Shown here: in pieces, positions 8,917-18,363 of the stretch | How the letters are laid out: each line of letters begins with the position of its first letter | Numbering within the stretch: position 1 is the stretch's first letter | Assembly (NCBI RefSeq): GCF_013085545.1 | Contig: NZ_CP039543.1 | Location: forward strand, 2,294,001-2,358,000 | DNA length: 64,000 bases | Direction: 5' to 3' | Source: Oceanidesulfovibrio marinus | GTDB lineage: Bacteria; Desulfobacterota; Desulfovibrionia; Desulfovibrionales; Desulfovibrionaceae | Notes under the pieces: generated by a model | Databases searched by the model: none | What the model saw: the letters and a program-made list of their open reading frames with translations, nothing else | Told to the model about the DNA's origin: nothing | Made by a program: the position numbers and the translations under genes

Positions 8917-9891
8917 TTACGGTATGAGCACCGTGCTGCCTCTGGTCTTTCTGCCTTCCATATCCCTATGCGCCTGGGGCACGTCGCTCAAGGGGTACTC
9001 CTGCATGATGCGCATGGTCACGACGCCGGCGGTCACCACGTCAAAGAGGTCTTTGGCGTGGGCCAGCAGATCCTCGCGTTTTCTCGTGTAGTCCATCAGG
9101 CTGGGCCGGGTGAGGAACAAGGAGCCCTTGGAAGAGAGCAGACGCAGGTCGAACGGCTCGATGTCCCCGGAGGACTGGCCGAAGGGGACGATGGTGCCCA
9201 TGGGCCGCACGCAATCCAGCATCTTGAGGAACGTCGCCTGACCCACCGAGTCATAGGCCACGTCCACGCCCTCGCCGTTCGTCAGCTCGCGCACGGCAGC
9301 CACGAAGTCTACCTCCCTGTATAAGATGGGATGATCGCAGCCGTTCTTGCGCGCCGTCTCCGCCTTTTCCTCCGAGCCGACCAGACCGAGAACCGTGGCG
9401 CCCAGATGCTTGGCCCACTGGCAGAGGATGGAGCCCACGCCCCCGGCCGCCGCCGTGATCAGCAGGGTTGTGCCGGGTCCCACCGGGTAGCAGCCCTTGA
9501 GCAGGTAGCGGGCGGTCATGCCCTGGAGCATCATGCCTGCGGCGTCGTGCGTGGAGATGGCGTCCGGCAGCGGCACGAGCCTGTCCGCCGGGATGCAGCG
9601 CACCTGGGCGTAGGCGCCCAGAACGCCGGCGTAGGCCACCCTGTCGCCCTCCTTGAGCTCGGTCACGCCCTCGCCCACTTTGTCCACGATTCCTGCCCCT
9701 TCCATGCCGATTACCGCCGGCAGCGACGGCAGCGGGTACAGACCGGTGCGGAAGTAGACGTCGATGAAGTTCAGGCCCACAGCCTCGTGAACGAGCCGCA
9801 CTTCGCCGGGGGCCGGCTCGCCCGGGTTGTGCTCTTCCCAGTGCAGCACCTCGGGTCCGCCTGTCTCATGGATAACTATCGCCTTGCTCAT
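8917..9891 (-). CDS. Zinc-independent quinone oxidoreductase (MDR superfamily)
   Basis: A 324-residue cytoplasmic oxidoreductase. The N-terminal GroES-like domain has the pattern of the quinone oxidoreductase branch (HEAVGLNFIDVYFRTGLYP), and the nucleotide-binding fold starts at LLITAAAGGVGSILCQWAK (about residues 140-160). The zinc-binding cysteines of alcohol dehydrogenases are absent. The reaction is NAD(P)H-dependent reduction of quinones or enones. The start at 9891 has a GAGGAG site; the longer frame to 10065 begins with non-conserved sequence. It lies between cydAB and roo on the same strand. Confidence 0.9.
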   Translation of the reverse strand: MSKAIVIHETGGPEVLHWEEHNPGEPAPGEVRLVHEAVGLNFIDVYFRTGLYPLPSLPAVIGMEGAGIVDKVGEGVTELKEGDRVAYAGVLGAYAQVRCIPADRLVPLPDAISTHDAAGMMLQGMTARYLLKGCYPVGPGTTLLITAAAGGVGSILCQWAKHLGATVLGLVGSEEKAETARKNGCDHPILYREVDFVAAVRELTNGEGVDVAYDSVGQATFLKMLDCVRPMGTIVPFGQSSGDIEPFDLRLLSSKGSLFLTRPSLMDYTRKREDLLAHAKDLFDVVTAGVVTMRIMQEYPLSDVPQAHRDMEGRKTRGSTVLIP

Positions 9892-10040
9892 GGATATTCT
9901 CCTCGTCCTGCGCGCAGCGCGCGCCGGGTTCATGGTGTTACCGACCAAAATACCACACCGGCGCCGCTCCTGTCTGCGCCATTGGCAGCACAATCGCCCT
10001 TTCCGCGCCCGCGGGACATGGAGCCATCCTGAAAATACAA

Positions 10041-10076
10041 AGAAAAAAGCCGCCTCCATATACACGGAAGCGGCTT
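10041..10076 (-). terminator. Rho-independent terminator of roo
   Basis: Stem aagccgc (10047-10053) with gcggctt (10070-10076), followed on the minus strand by a run of six T. It lies 30 bases after the roo stop codon. Confidence 0.8.
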
Positions 10077-10105
10077 ATTGCATTCGGGTCGTTGTGTCGC
10101 GTGTG

Positions 10106-11317
10106 CTAGGCGCCGACCTTTTCCTTGAGCGCGCGGCCCAGATTGCGGCCCCACTCCGAGGCTTGCGCCAGCATCTCGTGCGTGGGCGCGTTCTTGAAGC
10201 GCAACGGGTCCTGCGGCATCTCGATGCCCATGCCTTCCATCCAGTCGGTGAGGATCTTGGTGGACTCGCCGGACCAGCCGAAGGAGCCGAAGGCGCCGCC
10301 GATCTTGTTCTTGGGCTTGAGGCCCTTCATGTACTGCAGCGTGGCGGCTACGTAGGGCAGGATGCCGTTGTTGTGCGTGGGCGAGCCCACGACTACGGCG
10401 CCGGCGTCCATGACCTCGGTCATCACCGCGCTGTGGTGGTTCTGCTTGAGGCCCAGCAGATGCACGGAGACGCCCTCCTCCTGCAGGCCCTGGGTGATAG
10501 CCCCGGCGAGCTGCTCCGTGGAGTGCCACATGGTGTCGTAGAACACCACGGCCTTCATGGTCGGCTTCTGCTCTGCAAACTCCTGGTAGCGCTTGAGCGC
10601 GTACTGCACATCGTCGCCGCGGAACATCAGACCATGATCCGGGGCGATGAGATCGATCTCCAGGCCGAGCTCGGTGACCAGCTCCAGGGTTTTGAGCACG
10701 ATGGGCGAGAACGGCAGCACGATGTTGCCGTAGTACTCGCGCATCAGCCGGTCCACCAGCCCGCGATCCACCTCGTCCGCATAGCGTTCCGAGGAAGCGA
10801 TGTTCTGGCCGAAGGCGTCGTTGGAGATCAGCATCTTCTCTTCCGGGATGTAGCTGAACATGGAGTCCGGCCAGTGGAGCATCTTGGTTTCCACGAACTC
10901 CACGGTGCGCTTGCCCAGGCTCAGGGTCTCCCCGGTCTTCACCACTTCCACAGGCCAGTCTTTGTACTGCGGGAAGTAGGTGCCCATGGCCTTTTCGCAC
11001 ATGGGCGAGCAGAAGATCTTCTCCGGCTTGCAGGCGGCCACCAGCTCGTCGAGGCTGCCGGCGTGGTCGGGCTCCAGGTGGTTCACTACGATGTAGTCAA
11101 CCTGCTCCAGGGAATCGAGCACATGGCTCATGGAGCACATCAGGGAGCCGGCGAACTCGCGCTTCACCGTGTCGAAGAGCGTTACCTTCTCATCCTTGAC
11201 CAGGTAGGCGTTGTAGGTGGTTCCCCAGGGAGAACGGGAGTAGCCGTGGAAATCCCTGGAGGCCCAGTCGACAGCGCCAACCCAGTAAATATCGTCACGT
11301 AACTTCAATGCACGCAT
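10106..11317 (-). CDS. roo: Rubredoxin:oxygen oxidoreductase, flavodiiron protein (FprA/Roo)
   Basis: A 403-residue flavodiiron protein, close to the length of the characterised Desulfovibrio enzyme (from memory). The N-terminal metallo-beta-lactamase-like domain carries the diiron ligand motif HLEPDHAGS (HxExDH at about residues 80-85), with further ligand histidines and aspartates downstream. The C-terminal flavodoxin domain begins at VVFYDTMWHSTEQLA, the FMN phosphate loop. It reduces O2 to water, or NO to N2O, with electrons from rubredoxin, whose gene lies 176 bases upstream on the same strand. The start at 11317 was chosen because AAGG lies 9 bases before it; the frame is open to 11383. 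Confidence 0.95.
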   Translation of the reverse strand: MRALKLRDDIYWVGAVDWASRDFHGYSRSPWGTTYNAYLVKDEKVTLFDTVKREFAGSLMCSMSHVLDSLEQVDYIVVNHLEPDHAGSLDELVAACKPEKIFCSPMCEKAMGTYFPQYKDWPVEVVKTGETLSLGKRTVEFVETKMLHWPDSMFSYIPEEKMLISNDAFGQNIASSERYADEVDRGLVDRLMREYYGNIVLPFSPIVLKTLELVTELGLEIDLIAPDHGLMFRGDDVQYALKRYQEFAEQKPTMKAVVFYDTMWHSTEQLAGAITQGLQEEGVSVHLLGLKQNHHSAVMTEVMDAGAVVVGSPTHNNGILPYVAATLQYMKGLKPKNKIGGAFGSFGWSGESTKILTDWMEGMGIEMPQDPLRFKNAPTHEMLAQASEWGRNLGRALKEKVGA

Positions 11318-11369
11318 TTGCTTCATCCTTACGTATGAGTCTGGAAGACTATTGAAAAGCCCTCTTTCC

Positions 11370-11493
11370 AGCAGACTGTTCAAAAGTCACGCTGGCAAGG
11401 CGCAAGAAAAAGTTCAAGGCCATAGGGTGCTCATGCGTGAGGCTCTGAACTTTTCGCCGCACCATCAGCCAGCGGGAGATATTCAACAGCTTG
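11370..11493. repeat. Intergenic hairpin repeat, family A, copy 1
   Basis: A roughly 124-base element between the rubredoxin stop codon and roo. It starts with agcagactgttcaaaa and ends with tattcaacagcttgct, which are imperfect inverted repeats. Inside, aagttcaa pairs with ctgaactt around a variable loop. The same scheme occurs at 39732-39853 and 39882-40008. It directly follows a stop codon, so it may act as a terminator or 3-prime processing element. It has no coding capacity. Confidence 0.75.
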
Positions 11494-11655
11494 CTAGGAG
11501 GCTTTCGAGAACTCGTCTTTGGGAGCGCCGCACACAGGGCAAACCCAGTCGTCCGGGATGTCCTCGAAGGGGGTGCCAGGCTTCACGCCGTTGTCCGGAT
11601 CTCCGGCTTCGGGATCGTATTCATAGCCGCAGATATTGCAGATATACTTGTCCAT
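11494..11655 (-). CDS. rub: Rubredoxin
   Basis: A 53-residue mononuclear iron protein of classical rubredoxin length. Two CxxC knuckles, [10 protein letters not shown] near the N-terminus and [11 protein letters not shown] near the C-terminus, hold one Fe. The start at 11655 has an AAGGAG site 10 bases upstream and gives the exact family length; the frame is open further upstream but the extension is meaningless. It lies upstream of roo on the same strand and is the expected electron donor to that enzyme. A repeat element separates the two genes. I found no desulfoferrodoxin (rbo) ORF in the 203 bases between it and the chemoreceptor gene. Confidence 0.97.
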   Translation of the reverse strand: MDKYICNICGYEYDPEAGDPDNGVKPGTPFEDIPDDWVCPVCGAPKDEFSKAS

Positions 11656-11858
11656 ACGGTGTGTCTCCTTGTTCTGAAAGGCGTTTTGCTCGTTTCGTTG
11701 TACGTTAAGCGCGAGCCCCACGGCAGCGGCTCTCCAAACCGCACGCCGGCGCACCGTCCAAAGGCGCAACGCGAGCATATGCCCGCAGGCTCGAATATTC
11801 AGGGTACACCCTTTGTTGGGGCAGTTCAATCACATCTTGGGAAAAATTGCACATGAAT

Positions 11859-14210
11859 TTAACGCCTCTTGAGGGAGTGCACCAGCCGTTCCAATTCACT
11901 CGGCCCCAGACTCCACGGCGTGTTGAACTGGATGCCCACAAGCCGGCCGCCGGCCCAGCGCACTTGCGCGGGAACCGTTTCCGGCACGCCCGACCCCTTG
12001 GGCATACGCGGCAGGAAGGCGACCGCCTCCTGGTCCATCAGCGTTCGCGTACTTTGGGTTGCCTCCAGCCGCGCGCCACCAGCCGATATGTTGATCAGCT
12101 TCATCTCCACGGTGCTGCCGTCCACGCGCACGCCCACGGTGTGGGTGATGCCCGCGCCGGATACGTCCAGACGGCTGTGTGAGCGCCGGTCCTCCCGGAA
12201 GAGCTCCACCAGGCTGGCCAGGTTGCCGGCCATCTCCGAGACCCGGGTGATGGCGTCGTTGGCTTCTTCGATGCGCCGCGCTCCTTCCTGCGACAGGTTG
12301 TTGATGCGCGAGACGCTCTCATTGATGCTCTCGCTGGCCGAGGACTGCTGCTGCGAGGCCCCTGCGATGGACTGGACCTTTTCCGCGATGGAGCCGGCCT
12401 GCTCCAGGATCTTTTCCAGAACATTCCCGGCATTCTCCGCGCGGGTGGAGCTCTCCTCCACCATATCCTTGGTCGCGCCCATTTCCTGCACCGCGTCGCG
12501 GGTGCCCTGCTGAATCTCCACGACCACGCCCTCCACCTCCTTGGTGGCCTGCATGGTCCGCTCTGCCAGCTTGCGCACCTCGTCCGCGACCACGGCAAAG
12601 CCCTTGCCGGCCTCGCCGGCCCGCGCCGCCTCGATGGCCGCGTTCAGCGCCAGCAGGTTGGTCTGGTCGGCGATCTCGTTGATCACGGCGACAACGGCGC
12701 CGATGTTCTCGGCCCGGGTGTCCAGCGTGGCCAGGGCGCCGGCAAGCCGCTCCGCCCGCTGGGCCACCTCGCGGGTGGTCTGCAGAGTGGACTCCACCTC
12801 CTTGCCGCCCTGATGGGCCACGTCGCGCGCCTGCTCCGAGGCGCTGGCCACCTCGCCGGCGTTGTTGGCCACATGGAACACCGTGGCGTTCATCTGCTCC
12901 ATGGAAGCGGCCAGGTCGTCGGTCTGCCGGGCCGTGCTGTCCACGCTCCCGGTCAGCTCGTCCATCTGCATGGAGAGCTCTCGCGCCGCGTCGGCCAAGC
13001 TGTGCGCCACGTCCATGACCTGCTCGGCCACCTGCTGGAGATTCTCGCCGTGCTGGCGGATCTTCTCCTTGTCCGCCTCCTCCTGGGTCAAATCCATCAT
13101 CACGCCGATGGCGCCGGTTACGCGGCCTTCGGCGTCGCACAGCGGGGAAAGCTCGTAGCGCAGGGGCGTAACCGTGCCGTCGTCCTTCTTGAAGCGGATG
13201 AAGCCCGAGCGCACGCCGCACTCGGTGAGTGACTGCTCGGTCACGTCGCCGCCTTCGGGATCGCGGAAGTACTCACCGGCCTTGCGGCCTTCGAACTGTT
13301 CGCACGAACCGGTGCCCAGAATGTTGGCCAGCGGCTTGTTGCAGAAGGTGATGACGCCATTGCCGTCCGCCACGTAGAGCGGCACGATGATGCCCTGGAG
13401 TACGCCTTTGTTGTACTCCAGCTGGTCCTTGATGGCGACGACCATGGATTCGAGATGATGGCCGAGCTGGGCGAGCTCATCCGAGCCGCGGGAGTCGAAG
13501 CTGATGTCCAGATCACCCTTCTCCACCCGGCCGGCCGTGGTCATGAGGCCGCGCACGCGATCCATGACGCCGATGCGCAGCAGGAAGTAGAGAAGCACCA
13601 CAAGGGCGGCGAGGCCGGCAAGGGAGATGGCCCCGCTCTTGATCTGCTGGCCGTGCATGGCGGCCATGGCCGGGGAGATGTCCTGCATCACCACCATGGC
13701 GCCCAGGCTCTTCCTGTTAGGGCCATGGCAGTGGTGGCAGGCCTTCTCGTTGCGGATTCTGCTGACCTCCAGGAAGTACGGGGTATCGCCCAGCGGCATG
13801 ACCCGCCCGTGCGTGTACACCTCGTCCGAGTCCTGCAGCGATTCCTTCAGGATGGCGTTCAGGGCGTCGGACTCGACCACTGCGTTCACGTCCTTGCGCA
13901 GCGTCTTGTCCTCTGTGGAGTAGGTAATGTTGCCGTTGAAGTCCGTCAGATAGGCGCGGACATCGGCGAACTTCTTGTGAATCCGCTCGAACTGTTTGGT
14001 GGTTGCGGCATTGTTGCCGACGGACATGGGCTCACTGATAGCCTCGAAAATGAGCGAAGCGGTCTTCTCCGCCCCCCGGCGGATGATCTCGAGATTCGAG
14101 GTGCGCTGCCAATAGGAGTTGGCGAAGAACAACCCGCCGAACGCGGCGAGCGACACGAGACAGACGAGAAGCAGAACCTTGGCGCCGAGCGACTTTTTGA
14201 GGCTGAGCAT
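11859..14210 (-). CDS. DcrA-like methyl-accepting chemotaxis protein with c-type haem motif and C-terminal PilZ domain
   Basis: A 783-residue inner-membrane receptor. Transmembrane segment 1 is at about residues 10-31 and segment 2 at about 191-212. The periplasmic domain between them contains CHHCH at residues 158-162, a CxxCH c-type haem-binding motif. HAMP follows at about 214-268, a PAS-like domain at about 270-375, then the signalling coiled coil with the tip [20 protein letters not shown] at 511-530. The tail carries PilZ-type motifs, RRSHSR (675-680) and NISAGG (707-712), which in PilZ proteins bind c-di-GMP. The haem motif and the place next to rub and roo match DcrA of Desulfovibrio vulgaris, described as an oxygen/redox sensor. 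The PilZ extension is unusual. Confidence 0.92.
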   Translation of the reverse strand: MLSLKKSLGAKVLLLVCLVSLAAFGGLFFANSYWQRTSNLEIIRRGAEKTASLIFEAISEPMSVGNNAATTKQFERIHKKFADVRAYLTDFNGNITYSTEDKTLRKDVNAVVESDALNAILKESLQDSDEVYTHGRVMPLGDTPYFLEVSRIRNEKACHHCHGPNRKSLGAMVVMQDISPAMAAMHGQQIKSGAISLAGLAALVVLLYFLLRIGVMDRVRGLMTTAGRVEKGDLDISFDSRGSDELAQLGHHLESMVVAIKDQLEYNKGVLQGIIVPLYVADGNGVITFCNKPLANILGTGSCEQFEGRKAGEYFRDPEGGDVTEQSLTECGVRSGFIRFKKDDGTVTPLRYELSPLCDAEGRVTGAIGVMMDLTQEEADKEKIRQHGENLQQVAEQVMDVAHSLADAARELSMQMDELTGSVDSTARQTDDLAASMEQMNATVFHVANNAGEVASASEQARDVAHQGGKEVESTLQTTREVAQRAERLAGALATLDTRAENIGAVVAVINEIADQTNLLALNAAIEAARAGEAGKGFAVVADEVRKLAERTMQATKEVEGVVVEIQQGTRDAVQEMGATKDMVEESSTRAENAGNVLEKILEQAGSIAEKVQSIAGASQQQSSASESINESVSRINNLSQEGARRIEEANDAITRVSEMAGNLASLVELFREDRRSHSRLDVSGAGITHTVGVRVDGSTVEMKLINISAGGARLEATQSTRTLMDQEAVAFLPRMPKGSGVPETVPAQVRWAGGRLVGIQFNTPWSLGPSELERLVHSLKRR

Positions 14211-14276
14211 GCACGCGCTCCCTGTCTGGGCTATCTGGCTGTTGGCTTATTCGTGAACCGTGGTACGTTCTCCCAA

Positions 14277-17200
14277 TTACCAGTTGAGGGTTTCTTTCCA
14301 GGCCCGGGTCAGCTCCGCCACGGGCTGTTCGAGCACCTTGGCGCCGGCCTGGGAGATCACGAGCGCCCCCTCGCCCGTTACCTCGCCGATGCGCGCCATG
14401 GCCTGTCCGGCAAAGATCTTCTCAAAGGCCGGCGCATCGTCCGGCCGCACCGTCACCAGCAGACGGCTGTGGCTTTCGGAGTACAGCAGCGCGGCAGCCG
14501 GCATGCCAGCGTCGATGCCCGCGCGCGGCACCATATCGAGATCGATGGTGGCACCCAGCCGTCCGGCAATTGCCATCTCGGCCAGGGCCACGCCCAGACC
14601 GCCGTCAGAAAGATCGTGGCAGCCGCTGATAAGCCCGGCCTGTGCGGCCTGGAACACCGAGCGGTAGCGCTCCCGCGCCTCCACTGCCGCAACCTGGGGC
14701 ACGGAGTCGAAGCTCAGGCCCAGCTCCTCGGCCAGCTCGCTCATGCCCAGCTCCGGCCGGGTGGTTCCCAGCAGGTAGATGGCGTCGCCAGGGCGCTTGA
14801 AGTCGGACGTCAGCGCTTTGGAAGAATCCGGAATAACGCCTGCCACGGTGAAAAGGACCGTGGGCGGGATGGAAATCTTGCGGCCGCCGCCCATGTAGTC
14901 GTTCTTCATGGAGTCTTTGCCCGAGACGCAGGGCACGCCGTAGGCCATGCAGAAATGCGCCAGGGCGCGGTTGGCGCGCACCAGCTGCGCCAGCTTGTAC
15001 TCGCCGTCCGGCGTCTTCTCGGACTGCACCGGGTCGCACCAGCAGAAGTTGTCTACGCCCACCATGTGGTCGATGGTCGCGCCCGTGGCCACGGCGTTGC
15101 GCACGGCCTCGTCAATGGCGCCGGCCATCATCCAGTAGGTGTCCAGGTCCGAGTAGCGCGGGCAGATGCCGTGAGCCAGCACCAGCGCTTCCTGGCGGTC
15201 CAGCAGCGGACGCATCACGCCGGCGTCCGAAGGGCCGTCCGCCTCCACGCCGGTCATGGGCTTGACCACGCTGCCGCCCTTCACCTCGTGGTCGTACTGG
15301 CGGACGATGTACTCCTTGCTGCAAATATCCAGGCGGCCGAGCATGCGCCGCAGCATCAGAGCCTGGTCGCCCACCGTTTTCAGCGATTCAAGGCCGGCGT
15401 CCTGCACCGCCGGCTTCTGCCAGCGGGCGGAAAGCTCCATCTGCGGCACGCCCTCGTGCAGGAACTCCATGGACAAATAGGCCACAGGCTTGCCGCCGTA
15501 GGTGATGTGGAAGTAGCCGGAGTCGGTGAACTCGCCCAGCACCGTGGCCTCCACGTCCATCTCCTCGGCCAGGGCCATAAAGGCGTCCAGTTTGTCCTGG
15601 GGCACGGCCAGGGTCATGCGCTCCTGCGCCTCGGAGAGCAGAATCTCCCAGGGCTGGAGACCGTCATACTTGAGCGGGGCCTTGGCCAGGTCGAGCGTTG
15701 CGCCGCCCGGGTCCTCGGCCATCTCGCCCACGGAGGAGGACAGGCCGCCGGCACCGTTGTCGGTGATGGCGCTGTACATGCCGGCGTCGCGCGCCCGCAT
15801 CAGCAAATCGTACATCTTGCGCTGGGTGATGGGGTCGCCGATCTGCACGGCCGTGGCCGGAGACTCCTCGGTGAGCTCCTCGGAGGAGAACGTGGCTCCG
15901 TGGATGCCGTCCTTGCCGATACGGCCGCCCACCATGACCACGGCGTCGCCGGGCTTGGCCGCCTTCTCGTGGCTGGGCTTGCCGGCAATGGTCATGGGCA
16001 TCATGCCCACGGTGCCGCAGTAGACCAGGGGCTTGCCCAGGTAGCGTTCGTCGAAAACAAGAGAGCCGTTGATGGTGGGGATGCCGGACTTGTTGCCGCC
16101 GTGCTCCACGCCTTCGCGCACGCCTTCCAACACGCGCCGGGGATGCAGCAGGCGCGGGGGCAGCTCGCCATCGTGGAACGGCGAGGCAAAGCAAAACACG
16201 TCCGTGTTGCAGACGAGATTCGCGCCGATGCCCGTGCCCATGGGGTCGCGGTTCACACCCACAATGCCGGTGAGCGCGCCGCCGTACGGGTCCAGGGCCG
16301 AGGGGCTGTTGTGCGTCTCCACCTTGATGCACAGGCTGTGATCCTCGGTGAAGCGGAAGACGCCGGCGTTGTCCTTGAACACCGAGAGGCAGAAGTCCTT
16401 GTCGCCCAGGCGCTCGCGGATAACGCGGGTGGAGTCCATGATGTACGACTTGAACAGGCTGTTGACCTGCTCGCGCTGGCCGCTCTCAACGTCCTCGTAG
16501 TCGATGGCCGCGGTAAAAATCTTGTGCTTGCAGTGCTCGGACCACGTCTGGGCCAGGCACTCCATTTCCGCGTCCGTGGGCTCGGAGCCCAGGCCGGCCG
16601 CGGTGCGGTCCTTCTGGACCTCGGACTTGGCGTAATGGTCGCGGATGGCGCGCATCTCCTTGAGGGACAGCGCCAGGACATGCTCCTTGCTGAAGGCCAT
16701 GAGCTCGTCGTCGCTCATGGACGAGATGGCCGCCGTGACCACGGTGTCGTCCGCCTTGCCGGAGACTCGGGCCGCCTGGGCCTGGAAGCCGGGCTCCTTT
16801 GCCCACTCCCCGGCCGACTTCACGGCCGTGCGCTGGATGAGCTCGTTGGCCAGAAGGCCGGAGGCGATGGACTCCGCCTGCTCGCGGGTCAATGTGCCGC
16901 GGACGGCATACTGCTTGGACGTATAGACGCTGAGGCTCTTCTTGCGATCCTGGGTAAGGTCCAGGGCCAGGGCGATGGTCTCCTTGGCCGTGCGGCCCTC
17001 GTTGTCCGTCACACCCGGCTTGAAGCCCACCTCCAGGCACCAGTCAAAATCGCTGGCCACGGGTTCGAGCGATGCCACGTGCAGCACCGGGTCGTGCAGC
17101 GCGGAACCGGCGATGAGTTCGTCGATCTCGGCGGGCTCCAGCCCTTCCACGGTGAATACTGTGGCGACGCGTGCGTCCTCCACGGTCAGCCCCAAAAATT

Positions 17201-17279
17201 CCTTGATTCGCCTGACGGTCTTATGGCCCATGGGGTCCACACGGTCGGGCCGCATGGCGACTTCTATACGTTGCAGCAT
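14277..17279 (-). CDS. purL: Phosphoribosylformylglycinamidine synthase (PurL) with PurS-like N-terminus
   Basis: A 1000-residue purine-pathway enzyme. It makes formylglycinamidine ribonucleotide from FGAR, ATP and ammonia delivered by PurQ. The first 80 or so residues look PurS-like; AQTWSEHCKHKIF at about residues 245-257 is the conserved PurL start; KVETHNSPSALDPYGGALTG and GGRIGKDGIHGATFSS are nucleotide- and substrate-binding loops; a second AIRS-like half follows. No glutaminase domain is present, so PurQ must be elsewhere. It is longer than small PurL and shorter than the fused E. coli type. It lies 20 bases after the polyprenyl synthase gene, probably in the same operon. Confidence 0.95.
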   Translation of the reverse strand: MLQRIEVAMRPDRVDPMGHKTVRRIKEFLGLTVEDARVATVFTVEGLEPAEIDELIAGSALHDPVLHVASLEPVASDFDWCLEVGFKPGVTDNEGRTAKETIALALDLTQDRKKSLSVYTSKQYAVRGTLTREQAESIASGLLANELIQRTAVKSAGEWAKEPGFQAQAARVSGKADDTVVTAAISSMSDDELMAFSKEHVLALSLKEMRAIRDHYAKSEVQKDRTAAGLGSEPTDAEMECLAQTWSEHCKHKIFTAAIDYEDVESGQREQVNSLFKSYIMDSTRVIRERLGDKDFCLSVFKDNAGVFRFTEDHSLCIKVETHNSPSALDPYGGALTGIVGVNRDPMGTGIGANLVCNTDVFCFASPFHDGELPPRLLHPRRVLEGVREGVEHGGNKSGIPTINGSLVFDERYLGKPLVYCGTVGMMPMTIAGKPSHEKAAKPGDAVVMVGGRIGKDGIHGATFSSEELTEESPATAVQIGDPITQRKMYDLLMRARDAGMYSAITDNGAGGLSSSVGEMAEDPGGATLDLAKAPLKYDGLQPWEILLSEAQERMTLAVPQDKLDAFMALAEEMDVEATVLGEFTDSGYFHITYGGKPVAYLSMEFLHEGVPQMELSARWQKPAVQDAGLESLKTVGDQALMLRRMLGRLDICSKEYIVRQYDHEVKGGSVVKPMTGVEADGPSDAGVMRPLLDRQEALVLAHGICPRYSDLDTYWMMAGAIDEAVRNAVATGATIDHMVGVDNFCWCDPVQSEKTPDGEYKLAQLVRANRALAHFCMAYGVPCVSGKDSMKNDYMGGGRKISIPPTVLFTVAGVIPDSSKALTSDFKRPGDAIYLLGTTRPELGMSELAEELGLSFDSVPQVAAVEARERYRSVFQAAQAGLISGCHDLSDGGLGVALAEMAIAGRLGATIDLDMVPRAGIDAGMPAAALLYSESHSRLLVTVRPDDAPAFEKIFAGQAMARIGEVTGEGALVISQAGAKVLEQPVAELTRAWKETLNW

Positions 17280-17299
17280 GAAAGCTTGTCTCCAGATAC

Positions 17300-18343
17300 T
17301 TATTTGTTGCGGCGTACCACGTACTCCAGCGCCTCACCCAGGAGTTCCGTCTCCGGGGAAGGCGGCAGCCCCTGCAGGCTTGCCCGCGCCGCTTCGGCGT
17401 AGCCGGCGGCTATCTCCCGGCCGCGCTCCACGGCGCCGGTTTCCCGTACACGCTGCACGGCGGCTATGACCAAATCCAGATCCTGCTGGGACATGGCCCG
17501 GCCCTTGTTGTTCTGCACGTCGTCGCTCTGCGTGCCGGCGCCCGTGTTGCCCATGTCAGTAATCCCGATGCGCCGGACCAGCTCCTGCAGCTCGTTCCGC
17601 TCCTCCGGAGCAGCCGACTCCAGGTACAGAATGAGCGGCAGCGTGGCCTTGCCCTCGCGCAAATCGGCGGCCACGGTCTTGCCGGCCTCCTCCTCGCTGG
17701 AGGCGTAGTCCAGCACGTCGTCCACCAGCTGGAAGGCGATGCCGAGATTAAGGCCGAACTGTGCGGCCTGCTCTACACCGGCATTGTCCGCCCCGGCCAG
17801 CAATGCGCCGCAGCGCGTGGCCGCCTCGATAAGATAGGCGGTCTTGCCGGTAACGATCTCCAGATACTCCGCGTTGGTCAGGCTCATGTTGCCCACCTGG
17901 GCGATCTCGCGGATCTCGCCCGTGGCCGTGGCCATGATCGCCTCGGAAATGGCGTTGGTCAGCCGCGCGTCTCCGTACTCGGCAACGATCTTGTTGCCCA
18001 GTGCGAGTAGCGCGTCGCCGCCCAGGATGGCGGCGTGTCTGCCGTACACGAGATGCGCGGAAGGACGCCCCCGCCGCAGGTCCGCGCGGTCCAGGATGTC
18101 GTCGTGCAGCAGCGTGGCCGAGTGCAACAGCTCCAGGGACGAGGCCATGGGGTAGGGATCGCCCTGTCCGCCGAATGCGCGGAACGAGATAAGCGTGAGC
18201 AAGGGGCGCAGACGTTTGCCGCCGGCATTCAACACGTGGCGCGCGATAGGCTGGACAAAGGGATCGAGCCGCCGGACACAGCTGTCCAGATGCTCGTTGA
18301 TGGTGGGGAGCTCATTCCCCATATAGGCGATAAGGGCGTGCAT
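17300..18343 (-). CDS. Polyprenyl diphosphate synthase (trans-isoprenyl)
   Basis: A 347-residue enzyme of the trans-isoprenyl synthase family. The first aspartate-rich motif is LLHDDILDRADLRRG (DDxxD), the second is QLVDDVLDY, and GGKRLRPLL near the N-terminus binds isopentenyl diphosphate. It should make a long prenyl chain, most plausibly the menaquinone side chain, since mqnB lies 20 bases upstream and ubiE/menG is in the same block. Chain length cannot be read reliably. An acidic/Asn-rich insert (around NTGAGTQSDDVQNNKG) in the C-terminal part is unusual. The ATG at 18343 lacks a clear ribosome-binding site; coupling to mqnB is likely. Confidence 0.9.
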   Translation of the reverse strand: MHALIAYMGNELPTINEHLDSCVRRLDPFVQPIARHVLNAGGKRLRPLLTLISFRAFGGQGDPYPMASSLELLHSATLLHDDILDRADLRRGRPSAHLVYGRHAAILGGDALLALGNKIVAEYGDARLTNAISEAIMATATGEIREIAQVGNMSLTNAEYLEIVTGKTAYLIEAATRCGALLAGADNAGVEQAAQFGLNLGIAFQLVDDVLDYASSEEEAGKTVAADLREGKATLPLILYLESAAPEERNELQELVRRIGITDMGNTGAGTQSDDVQNNKGRAMSQQDLDLVIAAVQRVRETGAVERGREIAAGYAEAARASLQGLPPSPETELLGEALEYVVRRNK

Positions 18344-18363
18344 GGGTGGGTTGATAGCTGCTT

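Noticed and set aside
10021-10100. Possible small ORF upstream of the quinone-oxidoreductase-like gene
   Set aside because: The long N-terminal extension to 10065 passes through the roo terminator and is unconserved.
13455-17402. Very long open frame on the plus strand opposite the chemoreceptor and purL
   Set aside because: It has Gly/His/Val/Leu-heavy composition, no recognisable domain, and lies over two well-supported genes; high GC codon bias leaves such antisense frames open.
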